Notes: a model not told the origin generated them from the letters alone. A stretch of DNA of 64,000 nt from Bactericera cockerelli (GCA_024516035.1 CM044963.1:28512315-28576314), one strand, 5' to 3'. Shown: positions 21,775 through 33,204, numbered from the stretch's first letter. A program made the numbers and translations.

Positions 21775-22757
21775 CGTTTGGAGTCCAGAAGTTGCTTTGC
21801 AGCGTTTGCCGTGTGAGGTCGGGAATTCTCAGACAGACTCCCTGTGTTAGCATTCCCATTCTTTAGGTGGGTTTTCCTAGCGACGGGTTTTTTTCCGTCG
21901 CGTCGAACGGAATAAGCCGTCGGGGTGACGACGACCACTCCTTGAATGGAAAAAGAAGGCAACCGTTTTCCCAGGACGTCTTACTCAGGCGTCTTCCGCC
22001 AGAGTAAAGGCGAGCGTGGTTCAGAAGGAGTCAAGACGCTCGACGCTTACCAATCTGGTAATTAGATTTCTCTCCAACTCTCCATTCGGTTTACTCTCTA
22101 TCAAAATGCGCACCATTCGTGCTCTTCGTCTTGGTTTCACTCCAGACTTGATTCGTTTCAATTCGATTTCAAAATGACAAGTGACCGTTTCTACGGAAAA
22201 AGAGGAGAGCCAGCTTTTTTTTCAGGTGATATCGGCTTCGCCACTCGACATTAGGGGTGGTTGTCAATTTTTCTTGTATCTTTTCTAGGTACAATAAGAA
22301 GAAGAATTGATCGGGTGTGAATCGACAAAATTCTTTGAATTTCACCCCATGGTCGAGGAGGTGTCGAGAAAATAGGACGTTGTAAGCTCCTTTTTTTTCT
22401 CTTTCTTCGAACTTTTCATCCGTTGGCTTGCGTCGAACGAGTTCAGCCACATTTAAATGTTCTTCACTTGCGCTAACAGAATTAAAAAGTTTCGTGATGG
22501 CCACCGAGGACATTTCTTTTGCTCAGGAGAACATTTTTTCACCAAAGAGCTATAGACAAATAGTTGTCCCACCACGTGACGTCGGCTTCCAACACGCTCG
22601 AAGGGAAAACGCTGCGTGGTAAGTCACTCTCCACCCGACAGATTCCGTCGGCGTCTTCCATCCCCCGCAGCGAAAAAAAAACTCGTCGGTTGCTAGGAAA
22701 ACCCACCTTTATCTTCTGGACAAACTTTTTCAATAATTTAGGGTCTACCAATATCTA
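21775..22757 (-). mobile_element. Degraded PIF/Harbinger-like element
   Basis: The ends carry inverted blocks: AGGTGGGTTTTCCTAGC on the left and GCTAGGAAAACCCACCT on the right, followed inward by CGACGG repeats. The interior encodes the N-terminal part of a Harbinger-type transposase on the minus strand. Exact termini and target duplication were not resolved. Confidence 0.6.
22169..22513 (-). pseudogene. Harbinger-type transposase, N-terminal fragment
   Basis: 114 codons. The region YNVLFSRHLLDHGVKFKEFC followed by RFTPDQFFFLL resembles the N-terminal helical domain of HARBI1-like transposases, which precedes the DDE domain. LKKKLALLFF follows where the family has the 'LAVTLRFL' helix. The DDE catalytic domain is absent, so this is a remnant. 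Confidence 0.6.
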
Positions 22758-23204
22758 GCTGCGATAATTGATTAAAATAACATTACAAACATATATTACT
22801 TCTGTAACGGGGGTTAGTTTTGATCTACTCCCTTCTACGATTAAGATTTAAGGTCTCGTGGACCGACTTAATTTAGACAAGGCTGAAAATAGATAAGAGA
22901 AACAGAAAGGGTTGATTTGGGATTTGCGTAAAGGTGAACGATAACGTTATATTTTATTGCATCAATATATTTTATTGCATACAGTGAACATTGGTAGGTA
23001 TATAAATAATAATTGTTTTTAAATAATAAAAGAATCGATTTAAACTATTCGTACGTTTAATTGTTTTTAAATAATATAATTATATTGGGGGATGAAATCG
23101 TCTTACGTTGAGCACTCTGCTTTAAGAAGTGGGGATAGGATTAGGCAATTTGAATAAGTGCCCTTTCAGCATTTTATGGCTATCATTTGGTTGTAGCAGT
23201 GGCG
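22758..23204. other. Intergenic, nothing recognised
   Basis: AT-rich DNA with a short direct repeat (ATATTTTATTGCATA at 22950-22990) and two TTGTTTTTAAATAATA repeats near 23010 and 23062. No gene is visible. Confidence 0.4.
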
Positions 23205-23639
23205 TGACACTTCCGATGAATTTCTAATATTAGAAATCGGAAGTATTTGTACGTTCGTTTTTGTAAAGAAAAATATTTTTTCCTCCGATTTCAATTTTGT
23301 TCATATTTCTGGAAATTTCATAACCTCCTGAGCAACTTTTGTTTTGTGTCCGTCTGTCGGTCTTTTAAACACATTCCTTGTAACCGCAAATCTCAGAAAC
23401 TAGAGAACGGATTTTGACGAAATTTTGTACACATATAGGAGACATTCTGTAGAAAGTCCCATTTTAAATTCATTAAATTCTCACTAGTGGTTCTTGGTGA
23501 TAGAGACTATGCGCCTGACCACTAACTTTTTACTTATACGCTTTTATTTGCAGAACGGTACCTGCATCTGATTTTGATGTGATTTTGTATGTATATGCGT
23601 ATTAGCGTTCTAAATAGTGCATTTATAATTACCTAACAT
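23205..23639 (+). mobile_element. Element A copy, 3' truncated
   Basis: It starts ACTTCCGATGAATTTC and has the TTTCTAATATTAGAAA hairpin and the GTCCGTCTGTCGG tract. It is followed by the piggyBac-like element at 23644. Confidence 0.7.
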
Positions 23640-23643
23640 TTAA

Positions 23644-24252
23644 CCCTAGCACTCCCAAGGGGGGGGCACAAAGTACCCACACCTAGAAAAAATTCTCGTA
23701 ACTTTGATAATACAATACCAATTTGGCTGAAATTTCATGTAATTGTCAGAAATATTGTTTTTCATATTCTAGTGTAGTTTTTTTTTTCAAACGACAACGT
23801 GATTTTTTTCAATGTTTGTCAGAATTGTCCGACCACATCGCTCCGGCCGGGATTCGAACCCGCAATTCCGCTCCGGCCGGGATTCGAACCCGCAACCTAC
23901 GAGTCAGTAGTCAAGCATGCTAACCACTAGACCACGGAGGTCGGCTCAAACAATTTACTTACTACAGAGAAATTTACTCAAAGTTTAGAAATAAGTAAAT
24001 AAGAAGTGTAAAAACCTGATTTCATTTGTTCAGAATTGATAAATTAGGAAAAGCCGTTAAATTGGCCTCAAATTAAGAAATTAGTAAAAGAGAAGTGTAA
24101 AAACCTGATTTTATTTTTTCATTATTCATAAATAAAGAGAAACAATTGAAACTTTTAAATAAATCAAGATTTTTCTTTATTTTTCTATGTGGGTACTTTG
24201 TGCCCCCCCCTTGGGAGTATCTGTTACCTAACAAAGCTTGGGAGTGCTAGGG
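23644..24252. mobile_element. piggyBac-like MITE, TTAA target
   Basis: Perfect 16-bp inverted ends CCCTAGCACTCCCAAG are flanked by TTAA at 23640-23643 and 24253-24256. A second inner pair, GGGGGGCACAAAGTACCCAC, lies just inside. TTAA duplication and CCCTAG ends match piggyBac. It is 609 bp with no transposase and carries a SINE at 23843-23945. Confidence 0.85.
23843..23945 (-). repeat. tRNA-like SINE head with duplicated T arm
   Basis: On the minus strand CCGTGGTCTAGTGGTTAGC is an A box and GCGGGTTCGAATCCCGGC a B box. The T-arm block GCTCCGGCCGGGATTCGAAC occurs twice in tandem, 28 nt apart, so a local duplication has destroyed the tRNA shape. Confidence 0.65.
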
Positions 24253-24304
24253 TTAAAATACACACTAATAACATAACGCAGAAAGCAAGTCAGAAATTGG
24301 GGAT

Positions 24305-24832
24305 GTTAACCAGGTACTCCCAAAATGTTTAGTAAAACGAGATTAAGTAGTTGTGATATCACGAATGTGATTAACAAAATCTGATAACTAAAAAAAAAAA
24401 CAAACAAAAAAAAACTGCCAATTATGGACACAATATTTCCTGTTGATTGGTTCACATTGTATAGACTTGGCAATTTTGAGATTCACATCTCCTCATTCAT
24501 ATCTTCAAACTTTTTTTCTTCAAACTTATTTTATATCGTAGAATATCGTTTTTATCCGACGAATCTATATCCTACAAAAATTCTGTATCGGCAAGTTGAA
24601 GACCTTACTTTTGCACATTTTGTACAATACATACAAGTGATTTGGTTTAAAATCTCAAAATTGTCAAATCTATACGATGTGAACAAATCAAGAGGAAGTA
24701 TTGCGTCGATAATTGGCAGTGTAATTTTTTTTCGTTGTTTTTATTAGTTATCAGATCGTGTTAATCACATTAGTTACCTATATGAGAACTACTCAATCTC
24801 GCTTTACTAAACTTTTTGGGAGTACCTGGTAA
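24305..24832. repeat. Large palindrome built from SINE tail and element A ends
   Basis: The left arm has CCAGGTACTCCCAAAATGTT, then GTTAACAAAATCTGATAAC-like sequence, then CTGCCAATTATGGACAC. The right arm has the mirror images ATAATTGGCAG, TTATCAGATCGTGTTAA and GGGAGTACCTGG. Two element A 3' ends face each other at 24414-24723. Confidence 0.6.
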
Positions 24833-25054
24833 TGCAAATCTTATTGAAACAAGGCAAAATCAGTTTGGTTGTTGATGATTTTTGATTTTTTTATAAAGTA
24901 CGATGTTGTTTTATTCATGTTTTGACGCAACCAGTACATTAACCAGTACCAGTACAGGGTTGGGTGGAAGAGATTGCCATAGGCAATAACCCCGCCCTTT
25001 AGTTAGGACTTATGTTTTTATATATTTTCAATTCTTTTTCATTTTCATTGTATA

Positions 25055-26710
25055 CAGGGTGTCCCACCAAACTTGGACACCCCAAATTACTCGGCCCCTG
25101 AAAGAGTTTTTGAAAAATAAAAAATTCTAGGGTACATGGTCTAATTATGCGGTTTCAGTCATGAATTTTTTTTATACAGGGTGGTTCAAAAGTCAGAAAT
25201 TGATGTGTCAACTTTCAATTTTTAAATAAATCGACCTGAATTTTATTTGATAATTTTACTTTTAAATGGTTCTTGAGTACTTTTTTAAACAAAAAATTTA
25301 CATACAGGGTGGTTTTTTTTCGACCAATTTTTTTTCTAAATCTCGAATAACTCATGTTTGTTTAATTTTTTCGATAACAAGAATAGAGAGTGTTTGTGTA
25401 AGGAAAACACGCACTTTCAATTGGCATCAAATTTTTTTATACAGGGTGGTTCACAAGTGAAATAATGATTTGATTATTTTTGAAACTGAGTTTTTTTTTA
25501 ATTTTTTATTTGGGATTAATAATTCTAACCTAATTTTACACATTTTTTGTTAGTCATATCGAAAAACAAAACTAAAGTGTTGTACAGGGTGAGACATAAT
25601 TTTTTTGTGACACCCTGTATATGGGCAGTCAAAGAGACGTAAAATTAATTATAAAAACTAAATGTGCAAGAAAAACTTTGATTTTTAATGATATCAAAAA
25701 GTTATGGTGTTTGAACTAATATTGTCGCATGGACCACCCTGTAGATATTCTCTTAAACTATCATGTGGGTATTCGAGGTTGTATAAAATTCAACGAAGAC
25801 TTCGAATCGTGGAGAAAAACAAGTAAAAAACACGAATTTTGAAGCCATTTTCAATTTGGTGTACACACTGAATGATTTTAAAACTAGAAATAAAAAGTAG
25901 GTAGGTGTAGACACAAAATTGAAAATGGCTTTTTGAATTCATTTTTTTCTTTCAGATTTGGACTCCTCGTTGAATTTTAGACAATTTCGACTACCCATAT
26001 GATGTTTTAAGAAAATATCTACAGGGTGGTCCATGTGACAATATTAGTTAAAACACCATAACTTTTTGATATCATTAAAAATCGAAGTTTTTCTTACACA
26101 TTTAGTCTTTCTATTTAGTTTTATGTCTCATTGACTGCCCATATACAGGGTGTTACGAATAAATTATGTCTCACCCTGTACAACACTTTAGTTTTGTTTT
26201 TCGATATGACTAACAAAAAATGTGTAAAATTAGGTTAGAATTATTAATCCCAAATAAAAAATTAAAAAAAACTCAGTTTTAAAAAAAAATCAAGTTATTA
26301 TTTCACTTGTGAACCACCCTGTATAAAAAATTTTGATGCCAATTGAAAGTGCGTGTTTTCATTACACAAACACGTTCTAGTTATGTTATCGAAAAAATTA
26401 AACAAACTTGAGTTATTCGAGATTTAGAAAAAAAATTGGTCGAAAAAAAACCACCCTGTATGTAAAGTTTTTGTTTAAAAAAGTACTCAAGAACCATTTA
26501 GAAGTAAAATTATCAAATAAAATTCAGGTCGATCCATTTAAAAATCGAAAGTTGACACCTCAATTTCTAACTTTTGAACCACCCTGTATATAAAAAAATT
26601 TCATGACTGAAACCGCATAGTTAGAGCATGTACCCTAAGATTTTTTATTTTTCAAAAACTCTTTCAGGGGCTGAGTAATTTGAGGTGTCCAAGTTTGGTG
26701 GGACACACTG
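25055..26710. mobile_element. 1.66-kb foldback (palindromic) element, TA target, copy 1
   Basis: It starts CAGGGTGTCCCACCAAACTT and ends with the mirror sequence, flanked by TA at 25053-25054 and 26711-26712. The two arms of about 0.8 kb are inverted copies around a centre near 25880. Inside each arm the motif CAGGGTG recurs every 120-145 bp (25175, 25304, 25440, 25586). No transposase is present. The second copy is at 41147-42499. Confidence 0.85.
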
Positions 26711-26805
26711 TATATTGTTTCCGTTTTTTTCATTGTTAAATTAATTATTTCTATGTACATAATGTCCATTTATACCTAACTAGCGGGCTGCACCCGCTTC
26801 GCCAA

Positions 26806-27262
26806 GCCATCACACACACACCACCCATACATCACACACCACACCCACACACACCCACACACACACACATCCACACACACACCCATACACACACACATCC
26901 ACACACACACCCACCCACCCACCCCACCACACACCACCCATCCCACACACCAACACAACACACACATCCACCACACACATACACCACCCACCACAACCAC
27001 ACACACACACCACACACATACACGCACCCACCACACACACACATCACCCCCCACACACACACCCACCACCACACACAACACACACCCACACACACACACA
27101 CACCACACACAACACACACCCATCCACACACAACACACACCACACACACACACACACCACACACACACACCACACACAACACACCATCCACACACACACA
27201 CATCACCACAAACACACACACACACACACACACACACCACAACAAACACACACACAACCATC
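26806..27262. repeat. CA/CCA-rich low-complexity tract
   Basis: About 450 bp of (CACACA) mixed with CCA and CAT. It produces long cysteine/valine open frames on the minus strand that are artefacts of composition. Confidence 0.9.
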
Positions 27263-27299
27263 ATCACTGAAATTTCAAAATCCCGAGCCAAATCTATCA

Positions 27300-27900
27300 T
27301 AGCGGATTTTGATAATGTAGCAAACTTGCCCATATTTCGAGAACGGTTTTTCAGAATATGGCAACAAAGGGCTCAAATAAAATCATGTGATGTTCTCAGA
27401 CAGTTTTTACAATAAAAATATAGGTCCTCGCGATAACTTTTAAGTTCCGTGCTGGAATCTGTAAAAAAACGTGAAAAGTCTGAAAAAAATGGTCGAAATT
27501 TTGAATATTCTGGTTTCTATCTCGAGAACGGTACGTCAGAATGTGGCCTAATATGAATTAAATGAAAGCTAGTTTTGTCTAATGTGTTATTAAATAATAA
27601 AAAATATAGGTCCTCGCGACAAATTTTAAGTTCCGCGCTGGAATCTGCTAAAAAACGTGAAAAGTCTGAAAAAAAGGTCGAAATTTCGAACATTCTGGCT
27701 TATATCTCCAGAACGGTACATCAGAATGGGGCCTAAAATGAATTAAATGAACGCTAATTTTGTCTAACGTGTTATTAAATAATAAAAAATATAGGTCCTC
27801 GCGATAGATTTCAAGTTCCAGGGCAAAGACTGTCTTAAAATCGGACCCTTCCTCAAGGAAATACTTGAGGAAGGTCATAACTCAAGGACAGTTTGGAATT
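27300..27900. repeat. Three tandem units of ~185 bp in the Helitron
   Basis: TAGGTCCTCGCGA restarts at 27421, 27607 and 27792. Each unit also has CTCGAGAACGGTACGTCAG, or a variant, and AAAAACGTGAAAAGTCTGAA. This is the same architecture (an internal array of ~150-185 bp units) as the Helitron at 1484-3020, with different sequence. Confidence 0.8.
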
Positions 27901-28092
27901 TCGGACTTTTGACAATTTTCCTGGACATTGTACGACAATTTACATGGGGTCATCTCTCATCAATTTTTTGCTATCTCTTACCGTTTCGCCTAAACAATTC
28001 CGGACACACAAAGATACAAAGATACAAAGCCCGTCCATATTTCTCATTTATATATAGAGATAAAGCATTGTATAATAATAATAATAATAATT

Positions 28093-28400
28093 ATTATTTT
28101 TGAATATCAGACTCAGAGGTGACAATCGATCTCTCAATATGTTAGACCTAGCTAAGGAGATTATATTCTATTGTTAACAATTAACATTATTATGTATAAA
28201 TCGTGCTCTTTCAATCAATCATTCATCACAATTACATAATATTAGAAGACCCTAAAAACATTGAATAACTTTATAAAACAGGAGCCATGATCTGATTTTG
28301 TATAAAATGCTCATGTATTGTATTTATGCTTTTTGTAATTTTAATTGTACAAATAAAGGCTTTTTACATTTACAATATACAACCAGGTAATTTTCTTTTT
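28093..28400. other. Downstream flank of copy B, duplicated part from 28310
   Basis: No gene is visible. Positions 28310-28400 (AAATAAAGGCTTTTTAC) are the inverted counterpart of 21195-21260 downstream of copy A. Confidence 0.5.
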
Positions 28401-28404
28401 TTAA

Positions 28405-28922
28405 CCCTTTGACGCCGAGCGTGTCGTTTTCGACACAGGTACTTTGACATTCAATAATTATTCACTAGAATACAGTATCATTATCGTTTCAGTGTGAAAC
28501 AGTTCCTTGACTTCTTATCTTCAAATCTATCCAGCGCGATTTTTGAATTGTTTTGTTTACATTTCTAAATTTTCATTTGTTGCTGAGATTTCGAGAGTGC
28601 ATCATCGCATGGAGTTTTGCCGACTTTGGCAAGTTATTTCTTGTGTTTCCTGGTCGATTATTTTACGATGAAAAAATGAAAAAATTAATAGAGGTAGCTA
28701 ATATGCTTATTAACATATAGTTTTAAAGAAAATTGTAATAATTTTCTACATTCTTGTTCCTTTAAAGCCCGGTGTGTCGTTTTCGACACGGATTCATAAC
28801 TTTTTACCGGTAAAAGCTAGAAAGCTGAAACCAACGCCAAAAGTCTTAGAAAACCATCAGGATGAAAGAAAAGTTGGTTGCGATTTTTTTCCCCCGGCCA
28901 AATTAATTCCGGCGTCAAAGGG
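28405..28922. mobile_element. piggyBac-like MITE, TTAA target, second family
   Basis: Ends CCCTTTGACGCCG are inverted and flanked by TTAA (28401-28404, 28923-28926). The hairpin GTGTCGTTTTCGACAC occurs near each end (28421, 28773). The flank of copy A lacks the element at the homologous point near 21170-21180, so it inserted after the duplication. 518 bp, no coding. Confidence 0.85.
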
Positions 28923-29036
28923 TTAATGAGGTCTACACAAATCAAGTAGGTACTCTTTCTTTATTGACGTGTCTCGTATTTAATTAATCTGTCCTGTGTA
29001 ATTTTGATAAGTATCTCTTATTCTCTGTACTTTTCA

Positions 29037-29266
29037 TCTTAATATATAAATGTCAAAGACACTGACCACTGACTGATCATCGCTCTACAGCCTAAACCGT
29101 AAGTTCTAGGAAGCTAAAATTTGGTAGGTAGCTTTGTCTTATAGTCTAGATGTGCAATAAGACGGGATTTTTCGAAACTCCCACTACAACACCTGCCATT
29201 GGCGAAAAAGGATTTTTTGCTTTCACGGCCATGCCTCGGCCCGCAAAGCGGGCGACAGCCCGCTAG
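29037..29266 (+). mobile_element. 230-bp Helitron
   Basis: It begins TCTTAATATATAAATGTC and ends with a CGGGCGACAGCCCG hairpin and CTAG, with A before and T after. The AAACCGTAAG...CTAAAATTTGG core is a common Helitron-tail style. Non-coding. Confidence 0.85.
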
Positions 29267-29547
29267 TGTAACATAAAGCAGAATCAAGCGAGTACCTAAT
29301 GAAATAGACAAAATACAAAGTATATGAAGAAGGGATATATTTCAATTTATTTTCACATTGTAGGTACATTGGATTTAAAGTTCCTTCCTTTTTTGTTAGT
29401 AGGTATATTGCATCTCTGTATTCCAATTTGTATTTTATTTTATTTTATTTTAATAAAACAACTTAATTTATGAATATGTTATTAATAATAAATATAAAAA
29501 ACCCACCACCATATAAAGTTATACTTCGGATTATAGTTTCTATAGGA

Positions 29548-29781
29548 CAGGGGTGCTCAACCAGTCAATCGCGGTCGATCGCGGAGTACTTTTGGGTCGA
29601 TCACGTCCAGAGAGTTGAGATGACGTTCTAAAAGTCTAGATCTCTAAAGTACAAAATTGTTGTGAACGAGGTTTTCTGGAATCTCACAAAAGTGAAAATC
29701 CGAGATCTCCTTAACTCATGAGCATTAAAATGAGGAATCGCGACTTCTTGAAACTCATTCTGTAAAAGTTGGGCACCCCTG
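29548..29781. mobile_element. hAT-like MITE just 3' of copy B
   Basis: Ends CAGGGGTGCTCAACC and, inverted, CAGGGGTGCCCAAC lie between CTATAGGA and CTATAGAG, an imperfect 8-bp duplication. It is 234 bp and non-coding. Its right edge is 57 bp beyond the stop codon of copy B, so it probably lies in the 3' UTR. Confidence 0.75.
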
Positions 29782-29837
29782 CTATAGAGTGTGAAATTTT
29801 GAATATTAAAGAAATGAAAAAAGAATAACTGAAACAA

Positions 29838-30253
29838 CTACCAACAAGAACGCGACTTAGGCTTAGTTTTAGTTAAGACAAATGACAGGTAAACTAGAGA
29901 TTCAGTGGTAGTTATGTTTGCTTTTAATGTCTGACTATCGTATCCGGGGGCACTTGCTGTTATGTCATACAATCCATGATTCAACAGTCTCCAGAATGAT
30001 CCTGCTGACGTAAGCTCGATCTCTTTGAGGTTTTTGACATTGATAACAGCCTCCTCGATGGGTTCTCCCGCCAGCGAATCGTTCTTCACAACGCCGTATA
30101 CACCCATGCGCGTGCGCTCTATAAACGACAACATTGATTCCAAGTTAGCGTCCCAGTAGAAAGGAAGATGCTTGTCTAAGGGGTGCTTGCAACAGCCTAG
30201 ATAGAAGCTGAGTTCGAGGTAGTTAGAGAAATCGTAGTTGTAGTCTTGCATAC
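29838..30253 (-). CDS. Copy B exon 4
   Basis: Acceptor CTTCTCAG, stop TAG. MQDYNYDFSNYLELSFYLGC again has Y in place of the catalytic glutamate. The transthyretin-like domain GVYGVVKNDS...GLYDITASAPGYDSQ is complete. The C-terminus KTKPKSRSCW differs from copy A. The frame is intact. Confidence 0.85.
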
Positions 30254-31314
30254 CTGAGAAGCATGAGAAGAAAACAATGTTGACAAAAAAATATATAGAT
30301 TGTTAACTACCTTTTCTTCAACCTTTTTTTTTTTTATCTATTTTGAACGTATTGTTTCTACATATTACTCGACTTAGGTCGCTTTGGTGACAAGTTATTC
30401 TATTGGTTGAAGCCATTGAAAAATCAATAACACTATGGCAGGAAAAAAACTGAACTATTTGGTTTAGATTCCTTTAGATTCCCAGGTTTGTATAATAAAT
30501 ATTCTACCCACTGAAGGTGGTGAAAATGTGCGAACTTCATCTATTTTTCATAAAAATATTGATGAACTTGAATCAACGGTCTTACATTAATCAAGATGTC
30601 AGTTCTTTACTTTTTTTTCCATCTTCCATTTTGTGTTTTTCCCCGGTAAAAATATTTCTGCTAGTTTTAATTTTAGAGAGGACGAAACCCAAAATATAGT
30701 CACAAGTCTACTTTTACAGACATAGCTTAGTAGATTTTAAATTTCATTACTTTGCAACGTACGTAAAAATGTATTGAAATTCATTGACAAAAAAGAAAGC
30801 TTCTATTTGCAAACCTTGAAAAAGCCTTTGTAATTTTTTATGAAACTTTGAATGGACGACCTAGTGGGTACCATGTTTCTAAAAAAAACTTAGTCCGAGG
30901 ATAGACCTCTCACTATCTCAAACATTAGCCTTAATAAAAAATATGTCTCCAAACAAATCTAGTAATTTGAAGGTTGGGATTTAGCAAGGTAGATTACTGT
31001 CACCACTTATTTTCATCATGCCATTTCTATATGAATGACAGTAATTTTATATTATTCATTAGTGTTCAAATCTCACCAAAAGTATTATTTCTCCCTCAGT
31101 TTTTGAGATTTTGATTACAATTTTAGGTGACAAAACATCTAAGAGAATTAAAAAAATCTTTAGTTTTAATCCAATATATTATTTTTGTATGAAATCCAAA
31201 GAACAGAATCCTTGGTGGTCAAAGGAAAAAGAAATATACAAACATTTTCCAATAAGGTTTTGACTTTCCTTAACCACGTATTAATCCTGCTTTATAATTT
31301 GACAAAAAAAGAGA

Positions 31315-32017
31315 AAAACACTGCCAATTATGGACACAATACTTCCTCGTGATTGTTTCACATTGTAAACACGTCCCAATTTTGAGATTTTATACAAAAT
31401 TAGTTGTATCTCCAAAACTACTGAACCGATTTTCTTCAAATTTATTTTATATGGTAGAATACTGTTTTTTCTACATTCCATATTCTACAAAAAATTCTGT
31501 ATCGGCAAGTCCTGGTTCTAATTTTTTGACTTTATTGTCCAAAATTTTGGATTTTCTTAAATATTAGAGTCAAATTATAATTTTATTAATTAAAAAGTAA
31601 ATATAAAAAGCCTGTGTAAAACAATAATATACATATACGTACAAAATTTTATCAAAATCGGGTGTACCGTTCACGAGATATAAGCATTTAAGTAAAAAGT
31701 TAGTGGTCAGGCGCATGGTCTCTTTCACCCAGAATCGCTAGTACGAATTCGATGAATTTAAAATGGGACCATCTACAAAATGTCTCCTAGATGTGTGAAA
31801 ATTTTCATTAAAATCGGTCGAGTAGTTTCCGAGATTTGCGCGTTACAAGGAATCGTTTTAACAGACCGACAGACGGACACAAAACCAAATTTGCTCAGAA
31901 GGTTATGAAACGTCCAGAAATATGAAAAAATTGAAATCGGAGCAAAAAAATATTTTTTTTACAAAAACGAACACAATACTTCCGATTTCTAATATTTGAA
32001 ATTTATCGGAAGTAAAA
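31315..32017 (-). mobile_element. Element A copy in intron 3 of copy B
   Basis: It runs from CACTGCCAATTATGGACAC (left) to the TTTCTAATATTTGAAA hairpin and CGGAAGT (right). Nearly full length and inverted relative to the 3219 copy. The intron stretch before it (30254-31314) is the counterpart of copy A intron 3. Confidence 0.7.
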
Positions 32018-32131
32018 TTGTACTAGGAAAAAACGAGAAGGACTTTTGCTCTAGGAGAAACAATTTATTTTTGCAAAAAAAAGTGATAAGTAGGTGGTAG
32101 TGATGTTGCAACGAACCTATTCCTAATTATT

Positions 32132-32750
32132 CAGAGTGAACGAAAAGTCCCGGAACGGATTTTTACCTTTTTAACGGCTCAAGAGACTTGCATTTTTGAT
32201 TGAAGTTTTTTGCCTTCTTTTGGATTGCCCATTTTTGGAGGAATTAAAATTTCTACAGGTTGTCCCAAAAGTAGTGAAACAGGCATCAACTTACAATTTT
32301 TAAATGGAATTCCCTATTTTTTATTTAATATTCGAAATCTATAACAAATTCTACACACAATTGTGACCCCGCACTTGATAGTCTTGATACTTTGATTAAA
32401 CGGATCTTTGATCAACTCCGCGGAATCATATCTTGGTGATAAAAGTGTTGAAAGTATGGTACATATCAAATCAGTGTAATTATTTTTCTTCCTAAATCAC
32501 GTGGTAGACTTGGTTTTTGCATATTTTAAACGTCTGTTTATACAGCGCGTATTCAAAGTGTTCTCCTCCAAGAATCTCGCTCGAACACTAGCTGTACGAC
32601 CTAAGTGTAATATTTGGAAAAAAGAACTTGTAGAAATTTTGATTCCGCCAAAAAAGGACAATTTTGCCCTAAAACTCATTAGAAAAATTCAAGTCTCTAA
32701 CTTGAGCCGAAAAGATAACAATCCGTTCCGGGACTTTTCGTTCACTCTGA
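32132..32750. mobile_element. CAGAGTGAACGAAAAG foldback element
   Basis: The left end CAGAGTGAACGAAAAGTCCC is mirrored on the right by GGGACTTTTCGTTCACTCTG. The arms continue with CGGAACGGAT and AACGGCTCAAG. About 620 bp, no coding. Its right flank matches the flank of the truncated copy at 17622. Confidence 0.8.
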
Positions 32751-32826
32751 TATCCAAAACAAAATAAAGTTTCATCTAGAATCTAGATTAATAACACTAT
32801 TGAAATTGTCAAATTTGTATTCTTAC

Positions 32827-33130
32827 TGCCAGCCTGTCTTCCCCATGCATGACCGTTACTTATTCCATTTCTGAAAGTTCGACCACATGCATTTCCAGGT
32901 GCCATCATCCAATTCTTTTGAGCGTAATCCAGTGCCAACTGTTGAAAGATCGCATCATCCGGAGTCACACTTTTATATTTATTGGATTTTTAGGGGAGTC
33001 CCAGGGATAACTTGCAACAAGCGCGCCGCCTTTCAGGTTTCCAGAGAGAACGAATGGGTTTCTTCTCAGAAAATTGATCATAACCTCAGTTTCAAGTTGA
33101 GTGACTTTTCTGTTGAATCTTTTTTGTTCT
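32827..33130 (-). CDS. Copy B exon 3, frameshifted
   Basis: Acceptor TTTGTTTCAG, donor GTAAGA. NLKGGALVASYPWDSP is followed by a 1-nt deletion in an A run at 32987-32991, after which the original frame stops. Codons 3' of it (DDAIFQQLALDYAQKNW) remain clean in the shifted frame. The zinc histidine is K, as in copy A. Confidence 0.85.
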
Positions 33131-33204
33131 CTGAAACAAAAAAAAAAAAAAAAAAAACGAGTACAGTATTTAATCTTGCAATGACAAATGATCCAATTAC
33201 GCTA

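Larger units (their letters stand above)
26780..28060 (-). mobile_element. Non-autonomous Helitron in a LINE tail
   Basis: On the minus strand it begins TCTCTATATATAAATG and ends with an AGCGGGTGCAGCCCGCT hairpin and CTAG. It lies between A and T without duplication. Removal restores CCTAATAAAGC as found at 36335-36350. It contains CA-rich DNA and a 185-bp tandem array but no Rep/helicase. Confidence 0.85.
24957..28092 (+). repeat. LINE 3' tail split by a foldback element and a Helitron
   Basis: The tail survives in three pieces: 24957-25054, 26711-26779 and 28061-28092. Joined, they match the uninterrupted tail at 36175-36372, including the hairpin ATTGCC-ATA-GGCAAT (24973-24987) and the final AATAAAGC...(ATA)n. 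Both insertions are clean. Confidence 0.85.

Noticed and set aside
26776..27333. Cysteine/valine-rich open frames up to 185 codons on the minus strand
   Set aside because: They are translations of the CA-rich low-complexity tract within a Helitron and have no conserved features.
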